Assembly (NCBI GenBank): GCA_020248665.1
Contig: JADCHE010000055.1
Location: 1-41,345, forward strand
From: Burkholderiales bacterium
GTDB lineage: Bacteria; Pseudomonadota; Gammaproteobacteria; Burkholderiales; Burkholderiaceae_E
Reading direction: 5' to 3'
Length of the DNA stretch: 41,345 bases
Shown here one piece after another: positions 8,040 through 17,025 of this stretch. The translations under genes and the position numbers were made by a program. Every line of letters starts with the position of its first letter. Position 1 is the stretch's first letter. Below the pieces are notes generated by a model, which was given only the letters and a program-made list of their open reading frames with translations, was not told the origin of the DNA and did no database searches.

Positions 8040-9905
8040 ATGCGCCGTCGCTTCGTACCGTTCATCGCAGTCATCGCCGCCGCCGCTGCACTCTCCGCAT
8101 GTGGAGGCGGCGGCTCCGACTCCGGCACGTCGTCGACGACGGGCGGCTCGGGCGCCACGCCGGGCGCCACGGCGGGCGACGGTGCGGGCGCGTCCCCGGC
8201 ATCGGTCGACGTGGTGCTGCGCAGCGGCGCGGACATCCACGTCCCGGTCGAGGCGAGCGGGACGCTGCCGGTCACGCTGACCTGTTCGCCCGGTACGACC
8301 GGCACGCAGACGGTCGCATTCGGCGTCCCGTTCCCGCGGGGCTTCGTGACCGACGTCGCGAACGTGCGCGTCGAGTCCGCGACGGGCGTCGAGCGTGCCG
8401 CCGACGCGATCGAGCTCGCACGCTGGCGCCACTTCAGGACGCCCGCACTCGACGGGACCTCCATCCGGTCAGTGCTGCTCGTCGTGAGGCACGACTGCTC
8501 CGCGGCACCTTCGGGCGAGGTCGTCGTGCGCTGGGGTACCGCGCGCACCGCCCAGGCCGGCCTCGGGATCACGCCAGCCACCGTGCGCTCGACCTGGCGG
8601 GCGCAGGCCGCTCCGCTGCCTGGCGAGCATCCCGCCACCGACAACTATTCGCGCGACACGGCCGTGCCGGCCATCGTCGAGCCGCGCGTGTGGGCCTCGC
8701 TACCCGCCGCGTGGCTAATGAAGGCGAACCTGCGTGGACCGGTCGCCCCGGTCACCAACGCGACGCAACGCGGCCACCTGCTCGGATTCGGCAAGACCTA
8801 CGTCAACGACGTCGAGCCCGACGTGACCGCGTTCGAGGCGGAGGACGGCCGCGGGCTGATCGATTTCGCGCAGGAGATCGAGGGCTGGCTCTACGATCGG
8901 CCGTACGCGCTGTGGAACCTGTACGTGCAGACCGGCGACGTGAAGTGGGCGCGTCATGCGCACCGCGCGAGCCAGTACTACGCGTCGTGGATCGCGAGGG
9001 ACGGCTCGACGCCGCCCTACCAGCGCGGTGCGTTCCGCAAGAAGCCGCCGACCTACACCGGCGATGTCGGCGACGCGAAGTACTCGCTGAACGGGGGCCT
9101 GTTCGCGGCGTACCTGTTGACGGGCGACGCGCAGCTGCTCGACCCTATCCGCGCGATCGGCGAGTTCGTCGGCAGCAACGTGCGCACGCGTCTCTTCCCG
9201 TTCGACCGTGACAGTGGACTGTGGACGGAGCGCCATCTCGGCGTCGCGATCGCGGGTACGACCTACGCGTACGAGGCGACCGGGGACGCGTCGTTCCGCG
9301 AGCGCACCCGCGCGATCGTCGCTGGGATGCGCGAGGACGTCACGACGCCGCCCACGGGGTATCCGAGCGCGGCCGCGATGCGCGGCGTGCTGTTCCACCG
9401 TGCGGAAGTTCACGAAGGTGGCTCGACGCCCGACCTCTACATGAGCCCGTGGATGGCCGCGCTGCTGGGTGAGTCGTTGTGGCACTACTACATTCTCAGC
9501 GACGACGAGAGCGCGTTGCTGTTCCTGAGCGATTACGCACAGTTGATCGCGGAGCGTGCGATCTACAGTGAGCCGAACGATCCGCATCTCGGCCGGTTCT
9601 GGGCGCCGTACTACGGGATCGGGATGCAGTTCGGATACACCGACAGCGGGATCTACGACGATATCGAGCATGCTGCGGACGTGAACGGCCTGCTCAAGCG
9701 GGGCCGGTATGCCCGCCGTCTGCTCGGACTGCCGACGACGCAGATCGATCTCCAGATCGGCAGGCTCGATGCGACGGCGACGATGAACTTCGAAGGGTGG
9801 GTTCGCGTCGCCGCGGGCCTGCCTCACCACCGGCTGGCCCCGACGCGCAAGTTCGGTTGGTGGTACGGCACCACGTTCGACTCTGAATGGTTCAACGGAA
9901 AATGA
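8040..9905 (+). CDS. Lipoprotein of unknown function, probable beta-domain plus helical toroid (copy 2 of tandem pair)
   Basis: A 621-residue paralog of the protein at 6015-7793, alignable along nearly the full mature length (for example HPATDNY, PRVWASLPA.WLM, KTYVNDV, EGWLYDRP, GVLFHR.EVHEGGSTPDLYM, PTRKFGWW). The N-terminus is different: it has a lipoprotein signal with lipobox LSAC, followed by a Gly/Ser/Thr-rich linker, so this copy should be lipid-anchored while copy 1 should be soluble and secreted. Residue 2 after the Cys is Gly, so there is no Asp retention signal and outer-membrane sorting is likely. ATG 8040 has GGAG at 8029-8032; an upstream in-frame ATG at 8004 would put non-signal sequence before the Arg-rich n-region. 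Its stop overlaps the next gene's ATG (ATGA). The N-terminal FGVPFPRGFVT segment suggests the same RIFT-like domain. Function unknown. Confidence 0.72.
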   Translation: MRRRFVPFIAVIAAAAALSACGGGGSDSGTSSTTGGSGATPGATAGDGAGASPASVDVVLRSGADIHVPVEASGTLPVTLTCSPGTTGTQTVAFGVPFPRGFVTDVANVRVESATGVERAADAIELARWRHFRTPALDGTSIRSVLLVVRHDCSAAPSGEVVVRWGTARTAQAGLGITPATVRSTWRAQAAPLPGEHPATDNYSRDTAVPAIVEPRVWASLPAAWLMKANLRGPVAPVTNATQRGHLLGFGKTYVNDVEPDVTAFEAEDGRGLIDFAQEIEGWLYDRPYALWNLYVQTGDVKWARHAHRASQYYASWIARDGSTPPYQRGAFRKKPPTYTGDVGDAKYSLNGGLFAAYLLTGDAQLLDPIRAIGEFVGSNVRTRLFPFDRDSGLWTERHLGVAIAGTTYAYEATGDASFRERTRAIVAGMREDVTTPPTGYPSAAAMRGVLFHRAEVHEGGSTPDLYMSPWMAALLGESLWHYYILSDDESALLFLSDYAQLIAERAIYSEPNDPHLGRFWAPYYGIGMQFGYTDSGIYDDIEHAADVNGLLKRGRYARRLLGLPTTQIDLQIGRLDATATMNFEGWVRVAAGLPHHRLAPTRKFGWWYGTTFDSEWFNGK

Positions 9906-10669
9906 GCGAAGTGCGAACGCCCCGTGCAGACGCGGACAACGCTGCCAGGCGCCCCGACGCGCCCGATGCGTCGACGATCTGGTGGCGCGAGAACGCCTAT
10001 GCCGAGATGGGCGCGCGCTATGCCGAGAAGACGATCGATGCTGCGTCCGATTGGGCGTCGATCGTGGAGTCGGGGCGACGGGACATCGAGCGGGCCATCG
10101 CGGTCGTGGACTTTCGGGTAGGCCTGGGGCTCGACGCGCTCGAGGTGGGTTGCGGGCTGGCGCGCCTCACCGCCAATCTCGGGACGCGTTACCGGACCGT
10201 GCATGCGCTCGACATCTCTCCGGAGGTCGTCGACGAGGCGCGCCGGCGGTGCACCGCGGACAACGTCACGTTCGGCGTCAGCAGTGGCGTCGACCTGCTG
10301 CCTGGCGAGTCGTCGCGGTTCGACGTGGTGTTGTCCGCCGAGACGTTCCACCATGTCTCGCCGCCGATCCTTCGGGCGTACTTCCGGGACGCCTTCCGCC
10401 TGCTGAGGCCGGGCGGCCAGTTCGCGGCGCACATCAACGTCGACCAGCCGAAGGGCACGACTCGTGCCGCGACCGCCGTGCGATCGCTCCTGCACCGGCT
10501 GGGCGTCAAGTCGTGGCGCGGCTGGCCGACGAATCCGGCCTTCGGGCGTCAGTACCACTCGGCCGAATGGGTGCTGCGCGAACTGGCCGAGGCCGGCTTG
10601 CGGGACGCGCGGCAGCGCGGGGACTCCGACCGGCAAGCGTGGTTCCTGGCGGAGAAGCCTGCGTCGTGA
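9902..10669 (+). CDS. Class I SAM-dependent methyltransferase
   Basis: A 255-residue methyltransferase (methyltransferase 11/25 type) with SAM motif I DALEVGCGLARLT, motif II acidic end HALDISPEVV, FDVVLSAETFHHVSP and a post-motif III segment LLRPGGQFAAHINVDQP. The start at ATG 9902 overlaps the TGA of the preceding lipoprotein gene; an ATG at 9887 is less economical. It lacks signal or membrane segments and should act in the cytoplasm, probably on a sugar or lipid-linked intermediate of the polysaccharide. The exact substrate cannot be read from the sequence. Confidence 0.85.
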   Translation: MSEVRTPRADADNAARRPDAPDASTIWWRENAYAEMGARYAEKTIDAASDWASIVESGRRDIERAIAVVDFRVGLGLDALEVGCGLARLTANLGTRYRTVHALDISPEVVDEARRRCTADNVTFGVSSGVDLLPGESSRFDVVLSAETFHHVSPPILRAYFRDAFRLLRPGGQFAAHINVDQPKGTTRAATAVRSLLHRLGVKSWRGWPTNPAFGRQYHSAEWVLRELAEAGLRDARQRGDSDRQAWFLAEKPAS

Positions 10670-10703
10670 GCCGACTCCGGCCTTCGCGTCGCATCGGCGG
10701 GTG

Positions 10704-12254
10704 ATGAGCGAGCGGCTGCGCGCGCTGCGCAACGTCATGATGAGCTCGGCCACCTCGGTGGTCGAGTCCATGATCGGGCTCGCGATCGGCGTCGTGATCG
10801 CCCGGACCCTCGGGCCGACGGATTACGGTCACTACGCGTTCGTGATCTTCCTGTGCGGCTGGCTCGTCTCGGCCTGCAACCATGCACTGACGACGAGCTC
10901 GATCAAGTTCATCGCCGAGGCCCGAGGCAGCGGTGAAGAGCGGCTCGCATCGGCAATCTCGGCACGCCTGCAACGGCTGCAGGTCGCCAGCTGCCTGGTG
11001 GTCCTCACCGCGTTCGCGGGCTTCGTGACCTGGAATCCGCCGGACGAATGGGCAGGCTCTGCGACGCTGATGCTGCTACTCTCGGTCGTCGCGGTCTGGG
11101 CGCGCGCCGGGTTCTGGATGCTCGGTGCCATCGGACAGGGCTACGAGCGATTCGACGCGATCAACGTCGGGGTCGTGGTCGCCGCGCTCGTCCAGTCGGT
11201 CATCGCACTGGCGCTCGCTTCGGCGGGTGCGGGCATGGTGGCCTTTGTCGCGTCGTTCGCGTCCAGTGGCATCGTGATGAACCTGACGGTGCGCGCGATG
11301 CTGCGCCGCTACGACATACGACCCCGCACCGGGGAGATCCCCCGCGTCGTGCTGGAGCGCATGAATCGCCACCTGATGCTGACGGGCGTGCTGGTAGTGC
11401 TGTCGCTCGGCTCGAACCGTGCCGTCGAGACGCTGGTGCTCAAGGCGTACGCCACCCCCGAAGCGCTCGGCTTCCTGGCGATCGCGGCGTCGCTGACCAA
11501 GGGGGCGGTCGACCTGCTCTCGAACGGGATGTCGACCATCCTGCTGCCTGCGATGTCGCGGGCCTACGGCCAGGCCGATGGGCGTCAGCTCTCCCGCGTC
11601 GTCGAAGAGTCGATCCGCTACTACTGGTTCCTAGGGCTGCTCACGGCAGGAGTCGGCGCCGTCGCGGCCGAAGGCGCGGTCCGTGTGCTGTACGGCGCGG
11701 AGTTCGTCGATGCGGGGCGGGCCACGGCGGCCCTGCTGGTCGTCGCGGGGCTGTCGAGTTGGCAGGCGGCGATCAATGCGCTGCAGGTGAGCACGGACCA
11801 GCAGGGTGTCCGTGTCCGGATCACGGTTGCGACACTGACCGTCAACATCCTGCTCGCGTGGCTGCTCGTGCCGGAGTGGGGGCTGGCCGGTGCGCTCGCG
11901 TCGATTGCAGCCACCCGGGCGTTCTCCGTCTGGTTGTCCTGGATGCTTGCGAGGCGCTCGGTTCACTTCTCGATGCCGGGCGCCGCGATGGGGCGCCTGG
12001 CGCTCGCGGCCGGCGTCGCCGCGGCGCTCGCGTTCGCGCTCGATGCGGGAAGCGACTCGGCCTGGATGTTCGTGCCCTGCGGCATGGCCTTCTTCGTCGC
12101 CTTCGCGTTCGCGTCCCTGATCCTTCGGACGTGGACACCGGAGGACTTCGAGATGGGTACGCAGGTGCTCCGTCGGATAGGGTTGGGGCGTCCCCGCCTG
12201 CTCGACGCGCTCGCCCGGTTGCGAACCCGCTTCGCCGACGGAGGGCGCGGATGA
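10704..12254 (+). CDS. Polysaccharide flippase (Wzx/MATE-like, MVF superfamily)
   Basis: A 516-residue integral membrane protein with about a dozen or more hydrophobic segments. The opening SATSVVESMIGLAIGVVIA followed by RTLGPTDYGHYAFV is characteristic of polysaccharide biosynthesis/oligosaccharide flippase proteins, as is FMLGAIGQG-like spacing in the middle and the late segment AGLSSWQAAINALQVSTDQQ. Family members flip undecaprenyl-linked repeat units across the inner membrane. ATG 10704 was chosen (GTG 10701 is adjacent); GGCGGG lies just upstream. Its stop overlaps the ATG of the next gene (ATGA), which encodes the polymerase/ligase-type protein that would act on the flipped units. Confidence 0.88.
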   Translation: MSERLRALRNVMMSSATSVVESMIGLAIGVVIARTLGPTDYGHYAFVIFLCGWLVSACNHALTTSSIKFIAEARGSGEERLASAISARLQRLQVASCLVVLTAFAGFVTWNPPDEWAGSATLMLLLSVVAVWARAGFWMLGAIGQGYERFDAINVGVVVAALVQSVIALALASAGAGMVAFVASFASSGIVMNLTVRAMLRRYDIRPRTGEIPRVVLERMNRHLMLTGVLVVLSLGSNRAVETLVLKAYATPEALGFLAIAASLTKGAVDLLSNGMSTILLPAMSRAYGQADGRQLSRVVEESIRYYWFLGLLTAGVGAVAAEGAVRVLYGAEFVDAGRATAALLVVAGLSSWQAAINALQVSTDQQGVRVRITVATLTVNILLAWLLVPEWGLAGALASIAATRAFSVWLSWMLARRSVHFSMPGAAMGRLALAAGVAAALAFALDAGSDSAWMFVPCGMAFFVAFAFASLILRTWTPEDFEMGTQVLRRIGLGRPRLLDALARLRTRFADGGRG

Positions 12255-13651
12255 CGGGGGGGCATCGCCTGACCGGCGGGATGAGCGAAGCGACCCGCCA
12301 TGCCGCCGTCGACAAGCCTCCGGTACGTGGTCCCGCGCAGGTCCGGCCCGTCGCACGCGCGCCGTACGTGCTTGGGATCGCCTATCTCCTTCTCGCGTAC
12401 GTCCGTCCGCACGAGTTCGCCCATTGGCTGGACGACGTGCCGATTCTTCCGATCGTCCTGGTCCTTGCGCTGGTCGCCTGGATGGCTGGATCGCCGCGGC
12501 CGCTTCGTGTCCCCCAGGTGCCGGCGGGTATCGGCCTGCTGGTCGCGATCGCGGTCAGCGTAGCGGCCTCAGGGTGGGCCGGCGGCGCGGTGACGATGAC
12601 GCTCGACTTCCTGCCGATCCTGCTCGTCGCGGCACTGATCGCCTCGTGCACCGACACGCTGTCCAGGCTGAGGGGGCTGATGGTGCTGTTCGTCTGTGTG
12701 GGCATCGTGCTCGTCGCGCACGGCATCGAGCAGTCGATCCACGGGGTGGGTTGGACCGGGGCGAAACCCGTCGAGGACGGCCGCATCACCTACCTGGGCT
12801 TCATGAACGACCCGAACGATCTCGCTCGGGTCTTCGTGATCACGATTCCCTTCGCCCTGCACCTGGCCGTCCGATCGACGTCGAAGATCGTGAAGGTCGT
12901 TTGCGTGGCCGCGCTGCCCCTGCTTTTCCACGGCATCGTCCTGACCAACTCGCGCGGAGCGTTCCTCGCGGTGATCGCGCTCGTCGCGCTGATGGTCGCG
13001 CGCCGCCACGGTTGGCTCAAGGCGTCCATGCTCGCTCCGCCCCTGGTCGCCGGGCTGCTGATCCTCGCGCCCAGCCGCATGGACGACCTGTCGGCGGACG
13101 AGGATTCGGCGGCGGGTCGGGTCGAAGCCTGGTATGCGGGATTCGAGATGCTCAAGGAGCATCCGCTGTTCGGCGTCGGCAAGGGCGGGTTCGTCGATCA
13201 CCACGTGCTGACCGCCCACAACTCGTTCGTGCTCGCCTACGCGGAGCTCGGCCTGTTCGGGTACTTCTTCTGGCTCGCGATCGTGATCGCGACGTTCCGG
13301 ATGCTCCGCGAGCTGATCGGGGCGACCGATCCCGCGCGCAGGGGCGCGAGCCAGCATGGCGCCGCCGACGGCAACGAGGCGGAGCGGGTCGAGATCAATG
13401 CCCTGGCGCGCACGCTGTTTGGCTCGTACGTCGGCCTGACCGTCACCTCCCTATTCCTGTCGCGCAGCTACGAGCTCACCCTGTTCGTGATGATCGGGCT
13501 GGTGATGGCGCTCTACCTGACGGCCACGACCGTCGTGCCGGGGCTGCAGCTGAGGCGGTTGCGCGACATCGCGCCGCAAGTCCTTGCGTGGGTCGCCGGG
13601 ACGATCGTGTTCTTCTGGTTGGTGACCCGTATCCTGCTCCAGTACGGATGA
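12251..13651 (+). CDS. O-antigen ligase/polymerase family membrane protein (Wzy-like)
   Basis: A 466-residue multi-pass membrane protein. It carries the family features FMNDPNDLARVF, TNSRGAFLAVIAL, then a periplasmic stretch with GRVEAWYAGFEMLKEHPLFG, VGKGGF and AHNSFVLAYAELGLFGYFFW, found in O-antigen ligases and Wzy polymerases (including those in exosortase loci). The expected role is polymerisation of flipped repeat units in the periplasm. ATG 12251 overlaps the flippase stop; an internal ATG at 12281 is an alternative start. The C-terminus is a hydrophobic helix followed by RILLQYG. Confidence 0.87.
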   Translation: MTGGHRLTGGMSEATRHAAVDKPPVRGPAQVRPVARAPYVLGIAYLLLAYVRPHEFAHWLDDVPILPIVLVLALVAWMAGSPRPLRVPQVPAGIGLLVAIAVSVAASGWAGGAVTMTLDFLPILLVAALIASCTDTLSRLRGLMVLFVCVGIVLVAHGIEQSIHGVGWTGAKPVEDGRITYLGFMNDPNDLARVFVITIPFALHLAVRSTSKIVKVVCVAALPLLFHGIVLTNSRGAFLAVIALVALMVARRHGWLKASMLAPPLVAGLLILAPSRMDDLSADEDSAAGRVEAWYAGFEMLKEHPLFGVGKGGFVDHHVLTAHNSFVLAYAELGLFGYFFWLAIVIATFRMLRELIGATDPARRGASQHGAADGNEAERVEINALARTLFGSYVGLTVTSLFLSRSYELTLFVMIGLVMALYLTATTVVPGLQLRRLRDIAPQVLAWVAGTIVFFWLVTRILLQYG

Positions 13652-13655
13652 CGCG

Positions 13656-14270
13656 ATGACGACTTCCTCTCGGTCCGGTTCCAGTCGGGCAGGACGCCGC
13701 TGGGCTTCTCTGCTGCGCGACCTGCGCCATGGCGGGCTTGCGGGCGGCGTGCGGCAGACCCGATTCGCCGATTTCGGTGCGACCGACACGGTCAGCACGA
13801 GCTACGAGCTGCTGCCGCTCCTCCTCGGGCCGGTGCTCGTCGATGGGGACGTGTTCGTCGACGTCGGCTGCGGCCGTGGCCGGGTGCTGAACTGGGTCGT
13901 TGAGGACGGGCGGGCGGCGTCGGTGTTCGGGCTCGAACTGGACAAGGTGATCGCCGCCTCGGTGGCGCGCAGGTTCACCGATCGGCTCGACGTGACGATC
14001 GTCGCAGGAGACGCCCTCGGCAGCCTGCCGGATGCCGGCAGCGTCTTCTACATGTGGCATCCGTTCGAGCGTCCCCTGATGGCACGCTTCGTCGAGACCT
14101 TCCTGCGCAAGTACCGCTGTCTCGGTCGGCTGAACGAGGTGAGGCTGGTGTACCACAACTGCCTGCACGCGGACCTGTGGGAGTCGGCCGCGGGTGCACG
14201 CGTCACGCCGATCGAGCTGCCGGCCGGCGAGCGCCACAAGGCGGTCCTCGTGACGTTCCTCGCGGAGTGA
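13656..14270 (+). CDS. Small class I SAM-dependent methyltransferase-like protein
   Basis: A 204-residue protein beginning four bases after the polymerase stop, so part of the same operon. Residues ~60-75 contain a SAM motif I, DVFVDVGCGRGRVLNW, followed by FGLELDKVIAASVARRF and an acidic VAGDALGSLPD, all in class I methyltransferase order. The later FYMWHPFERPLMARF replaces the usual post-motif III and suggests a divergent branch. It is the last gene of the plus-strand block; its stop is 9 bases from the stop of the convergent gene at 14280. Substrate unknown. Confidence 0.78.
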   Translation: MTTSSRSGSSRAGRRWASLLRDLRHGGLAGGVRQTRFADFGATDTVSTSYELLPLLLGPVLVDGDVFVDVGCGRGRVLNWVVEDGRAASVFGLELDKVIAASVARRFTDRLDVTIVAGDALGSLPDAGSVFYMWHPFERPLMARFVETFLRKYRCLGRLNEVRLVYHNCLHADLWESAAGARVTPIELPAGERHKAVLVTFLAE

Positions 14271-14279
14271 CCGGCGCTC

Positions 14280-16013
14280 TCAGCGACTCGGGTAGGTCAC
14301 CAGCTCGGGGGCCTCGAGCATCGCCACGAACCAGTCGCGCGACGTGTCGTGCTCGACACGCAGCCGCTTCAGCGCCAGCCGCTCGATCCGGTCCAGCCGG
14401 TTGTTCCCGGACTGGTAGGTGAACGCGAGCCGGTAGCCCGTCGCGCGCACTCGGTCGACGACGCGCTCGTTGAGTGCCTCGATGCCGCCCACCGGATAGG
14501 CGAGCGCGTCGACCGCCCGCCCGGTCTCGGCTTCGATCCGCTCCTTGGAGCCGATCAGCTCGCGATCGAGGGTCTCGGGGTCGGCGATCCGCGTCAGCAC
14601 CGGATGCGATGCAGTGTGCGAGCCGAATTCGATGCCGCGCTCGCTCATCTCCCTCACCTGGGCCCAGTCCAGTGCGCGGCTGAGCGGGCGGTGCGCGGGC
14701 TCGACCGGGGCGGCGGCGATCCGCTCGAGCTCGTCGACCATCCGGCTGCGAGCGAGGTTCTCGAGCGACTTGAGCTGTCGGAGCACGTCGCGCAGCGCGC
14801 GCTGGCGCGTCCGCGGGGTGCTGCCGATCTGCAGCAGCGTGCCGTCCTCGAACCTGAGGCGCTCGGCGCGAGTGCGCTGGATCGCATAGGCCACGCGGTC
14901 GAACCAGTAGATCGCCTCGGAGCCGACATAGTCGGTCGCGAGGAAGATGATGGCAGGAACATCGCGTGCCGCGAGCGCCGGGAACGCGACACCGTAGTTG
15001 TCGTCGAAGCCGTCGTCGAAGGTCACCAGCACCGGTCGGGGGGGCAGCGGCGCGCCGCCGTCCAGCGCGTCCGCGACCTGGCGGCAGCTGACGGGAGAGT
15101 AGTGCCGTCTCAGGTAGTCGAGTTGCCACTCGAACTCCGAGCGGAACGAGCTGACGAGCTCGCGGTCGAACGGATAGTCCGGCGACAGCGGTTCCGCGGC
15201 GACGCGATGGTAGGCGAGGACCCGCAGGGTCGGCGCGATCACCGTCCTGAGCCCGCGCAGCGCGTTGTGGCCGCCCACCTGCACGAGTGCTCGCGCCGCG
15301 AGCTCGCGCTTTGCAGTCGGCGTTCCTCGGGCCGGTCTGGCGGGCTCGGGTCGGGCTGCCTGGTCCGCGTCCGCGATCGGGCCGGCGACCGTCTCGAAGC
15401 CGAGGCCGGCCTTGCGGATGCGATCGACGATCGATGGGATCGCATCGACGGTCAGTGGATAGTCGTCATGCAGCAGGATCACGTCGCCGGCCCGCACTGT
15501 CCGCTTCGAGAAGGAGTCGGAGAGCTCCTGCGCGGTGGCGCAGAATGCATCGCGGCTGTCGACGGACCAGAACACGTGGCGGAACCCGGCGATCGCCATC
15601 TTCACGAAGGCGGCCGGGTTCACCGTCCCGAACGGGGGACGGTAGTCTCGTGGGAGCGTGCGGCCGAGGATGTCCTCCAGGCAGGCTTGCGCGTGTTCCG
15701 CGTCCTTGACGACTTTGGGTGCCGAGAAGCGTCGAGCGTCGAGGTGTGCGTAACCGTGACTCGCGACCTGATGGCCGCGCGAGTCGATGTCGCGTACGAG
15801 CGCGGGGTGCAGCTCGGCCTGTCGTCCAACGAGGAAGAAGGTCCCCCGAACCTCGAGGCGATCGAGCGCGTCGAGCAGCCGCGGCGTGACCTCGGGGTTC
15901 GGGCCGTCGTCGAAGCTCATCGCGACCGCGCCCGACCCGGGGTGACGACTCACGATCGCGGCGCCGGGCGCCACTGCGGCGACCCCGCGCTTGATCCACG
16001 CGCCCAGCCCCAC
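14280..16013 (-). CDS. Two-domain polysaccharide deacetylase (tandem NodB domains)
   Basis: A 577-residue protein with two NodB-type domains. The first (residues ~28-215) has SFDDGP (Asp35, Asp36), SHGYAH (His86, His90), YRPPFG and DVILLHDD, a complete CE4 set close to peptidoglycan/chitin-deacetylase members. The second (~262-570) has AYHRV, TFDDGFDDNYG (Asp333, Asp334), GSHTASH (His466, His470) and AYPVGG, like the deacetylases of exosortase loci. Both metal sites look intact. An Ala/Pro-rich linker (215-235) joins them. The start is GTG 16013, one base after the preceding stop. It is the last gene of the minus-strand operon. Two activities on one polymer, or on polymer and precursor, are inferred. 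A sequencing error joining two genes is less likely because the frame and linker are clean. Confidence 0.88.
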   Translation of the reverse strand: MGLGAWIKRGVAAVAPGAAIVSRHPGSGAVAMSFDDGPNPEVTPRLLDALDRLEVRGTFFLVGRQAELHPALVRDIDSRGHQVASHGYAHLDARRFSAPKVVKDAEHAQACLEDILGRTLPRDYRPPFGTVNPAAFVKMAIAGFRHVFWSVDSRDAFCATAQELSDSFSKRTVRAGDVILLHDDYPLTVDAIPSIVDRIRKAGLGFETVAGPIADADQAARPEPARPARGTPTAKRELAARALVQVGGHNALRGLRTVIAPTLRVLAYHRVAAEPLSPDYPFDRELVSSFRSEFEWQLDYLRRHYSPVSCRQVADALDGGAPLPPRPVLVTFDDGFDDNYGVAFPALAARDVPAIIFLATDYVGSEAIYWFDRVAYAIQRTRAERLRFEDGTLLQIGSTPRTRQRALRDVLRQLKSLENLARSRMVDELERIAAAPVEPAHRPLSRALDWAQVREMSERGIEFGSHTASHPVLTRIADPETLDRELIGSKERIEAETGRAVDALAYPVGGIEALNERVVDRVRATGYRLAFTYQSGNNRLDRIERLALKRLRVEHDTSRDWFVAMLEAPELVTYPSR

Positions 16014-16014
16014 G

Positions 16015-17025
16015 TCATCGTCTCCCGCGGCGCAGCAGCCGGCGGAGCCGCTCCTTCGCGCCGAGGCGATCGAGCAACTCGACGAGCCGGCGCGACGCCT
16101 TCACGCCGGACGCGGCCGCGCCGAGCACCAGCGCGGGTCGGATGCTCCGCCGCACCAGGTAGCGGTTCGCGCAGCGGACGCTGCCCGTCGAAAGCAGCCG
16201 CTTGTATTCGGCGTCGCCCTCGCCGAAGTCGATCAGGTCCCAGCGGTCGACGTCGAAGTGGCGCTCCATGCAGGTCCACAGAAGCGCCATGCCGACGGAC
16301 CATCGGGAGAACTCGGGGTCGTACCCGAGGTATTCGAGCTGCAGCGCGCGGTCGACCACCGTGAAGTAGGCGAAGGCGACCGGTCGGTCCCCGAAGCGCA
16401 GCACGTGCCCGAAGCAGTCGTCCGCGTCGGCGGTCGCGAGGATCGACGTGCGATGCGCCGGGCCCGCGGGAAACCTCGACCCGTACAGGCGTGCCTGGTA
16501 GGTCTTCGAGGACACCACGGCGGCGAGATCGCAGAACGATTCGATCTGGGCGCGGCCGCGGAAGTCCAGGAACGCGACCGGGTCCGCGGTCGCCTCGGAC
16601 AGGCGCCTCACGTTGCGCTTGAGGTTGTAGACGGATTTCTTGGAGAAGCCGCCGACGTAGGCCTCCCAGCCGCCGCGCACGTCGCAGTAGTAGCGATCGA
16701 ACGCTGGCTGCTCGTGGAATCGCCAGCCCGCCGGCGGTGGCTCGCCGTCCGACAGCGGGGCGGACCTGACGAGGAAGCCGTCGACCGAGCGGTCCGCCTC
16801 GCGAAGCGCCGCGTGGCCCGGGAAGGGGGCCGCCGCGGCCAGGGCCTCGCGAAGCGTCGCCTCGCGGCTCACGAGCGTGAGCGCCGGGTTCGCGAGGGTC
16901 AGGCTCGCGAAGCGCACTGGGATGCGCACCGGCCTCGGCGCGATCTGCTTCGGGGGCGTGCCCCGGGCCGGCGAGGCGTTCGGCGCACGCGGTACCGACA
17001 GCGGGGGGGGCGGCGTCTCGATCAT
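16015..17025 (-). CDS. FemAB/GNAT-type acyl- or aminoacyl-transferase (exosortase-associated)
   Basis: A 336-residue protein of the FemAB-like/BioF2-like acetyltransferase group (known in exosortase loci as the PEP-CTERM FemAB family). Visible features are FSKKSVYNLKRNVRRL, an alpha-helical RKNLRRA-like segment common to the group, then FGHVLRFGDRPVAFAYFTVV and LEYLGYDPEFSRWSVGMALL, the acyl-CoA fold core, and DLIDFGEGDAEYKRLL near the end. The N-terminal ~35 residues are Pro-rich and disordered-looking. ATG 17025 overlaps the preceding stop (ATGA); sequence upstream in this frame lies inside the glycosyltransferase gene. Role: probably transfers an acyl or aminoacyl group to a sugar amine; the substrate is unknown. 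Confidence 0.82.
   Translation of the reverse strand: MIETPPPPLSVPRAPNASPARGTPPKQIAPRPVRIPVRFASLTLANPALTLVSREATLREALAAAAPFPGHAALREADRSVDGFLVRSAPLSDGEPPPAGWRFHEQPAFDRYYCDVRGGWEAYVGGFSKKSVYNLKRNVRRLSEATADPVAFLDFRGRAQIESFCDLAAVVSSKTYQARLYGSRFPAGPAHRTSILATADADDCFGHVLRFGDRPVAFAYFTVVDRALQLEYLGYDPEFSRWSVGMALLWTCMERHFDVDRWDLIDFGEGDAEYKRLLSTGSVRCANRYLVRRSIRPALVLGAAASGVKASRRLVELLDRLGAKERLRRLLRRGRR

Noticed and set aside
5996-9211. A 1071-codon open frame on the plus strand overlapping both secreted paralogs
   Set aside because: Low-complexity Arg/Ala sequence in a shifted frame of two clear genes; it spans the intergenic gap only because stops are rare in high-GC DNA.
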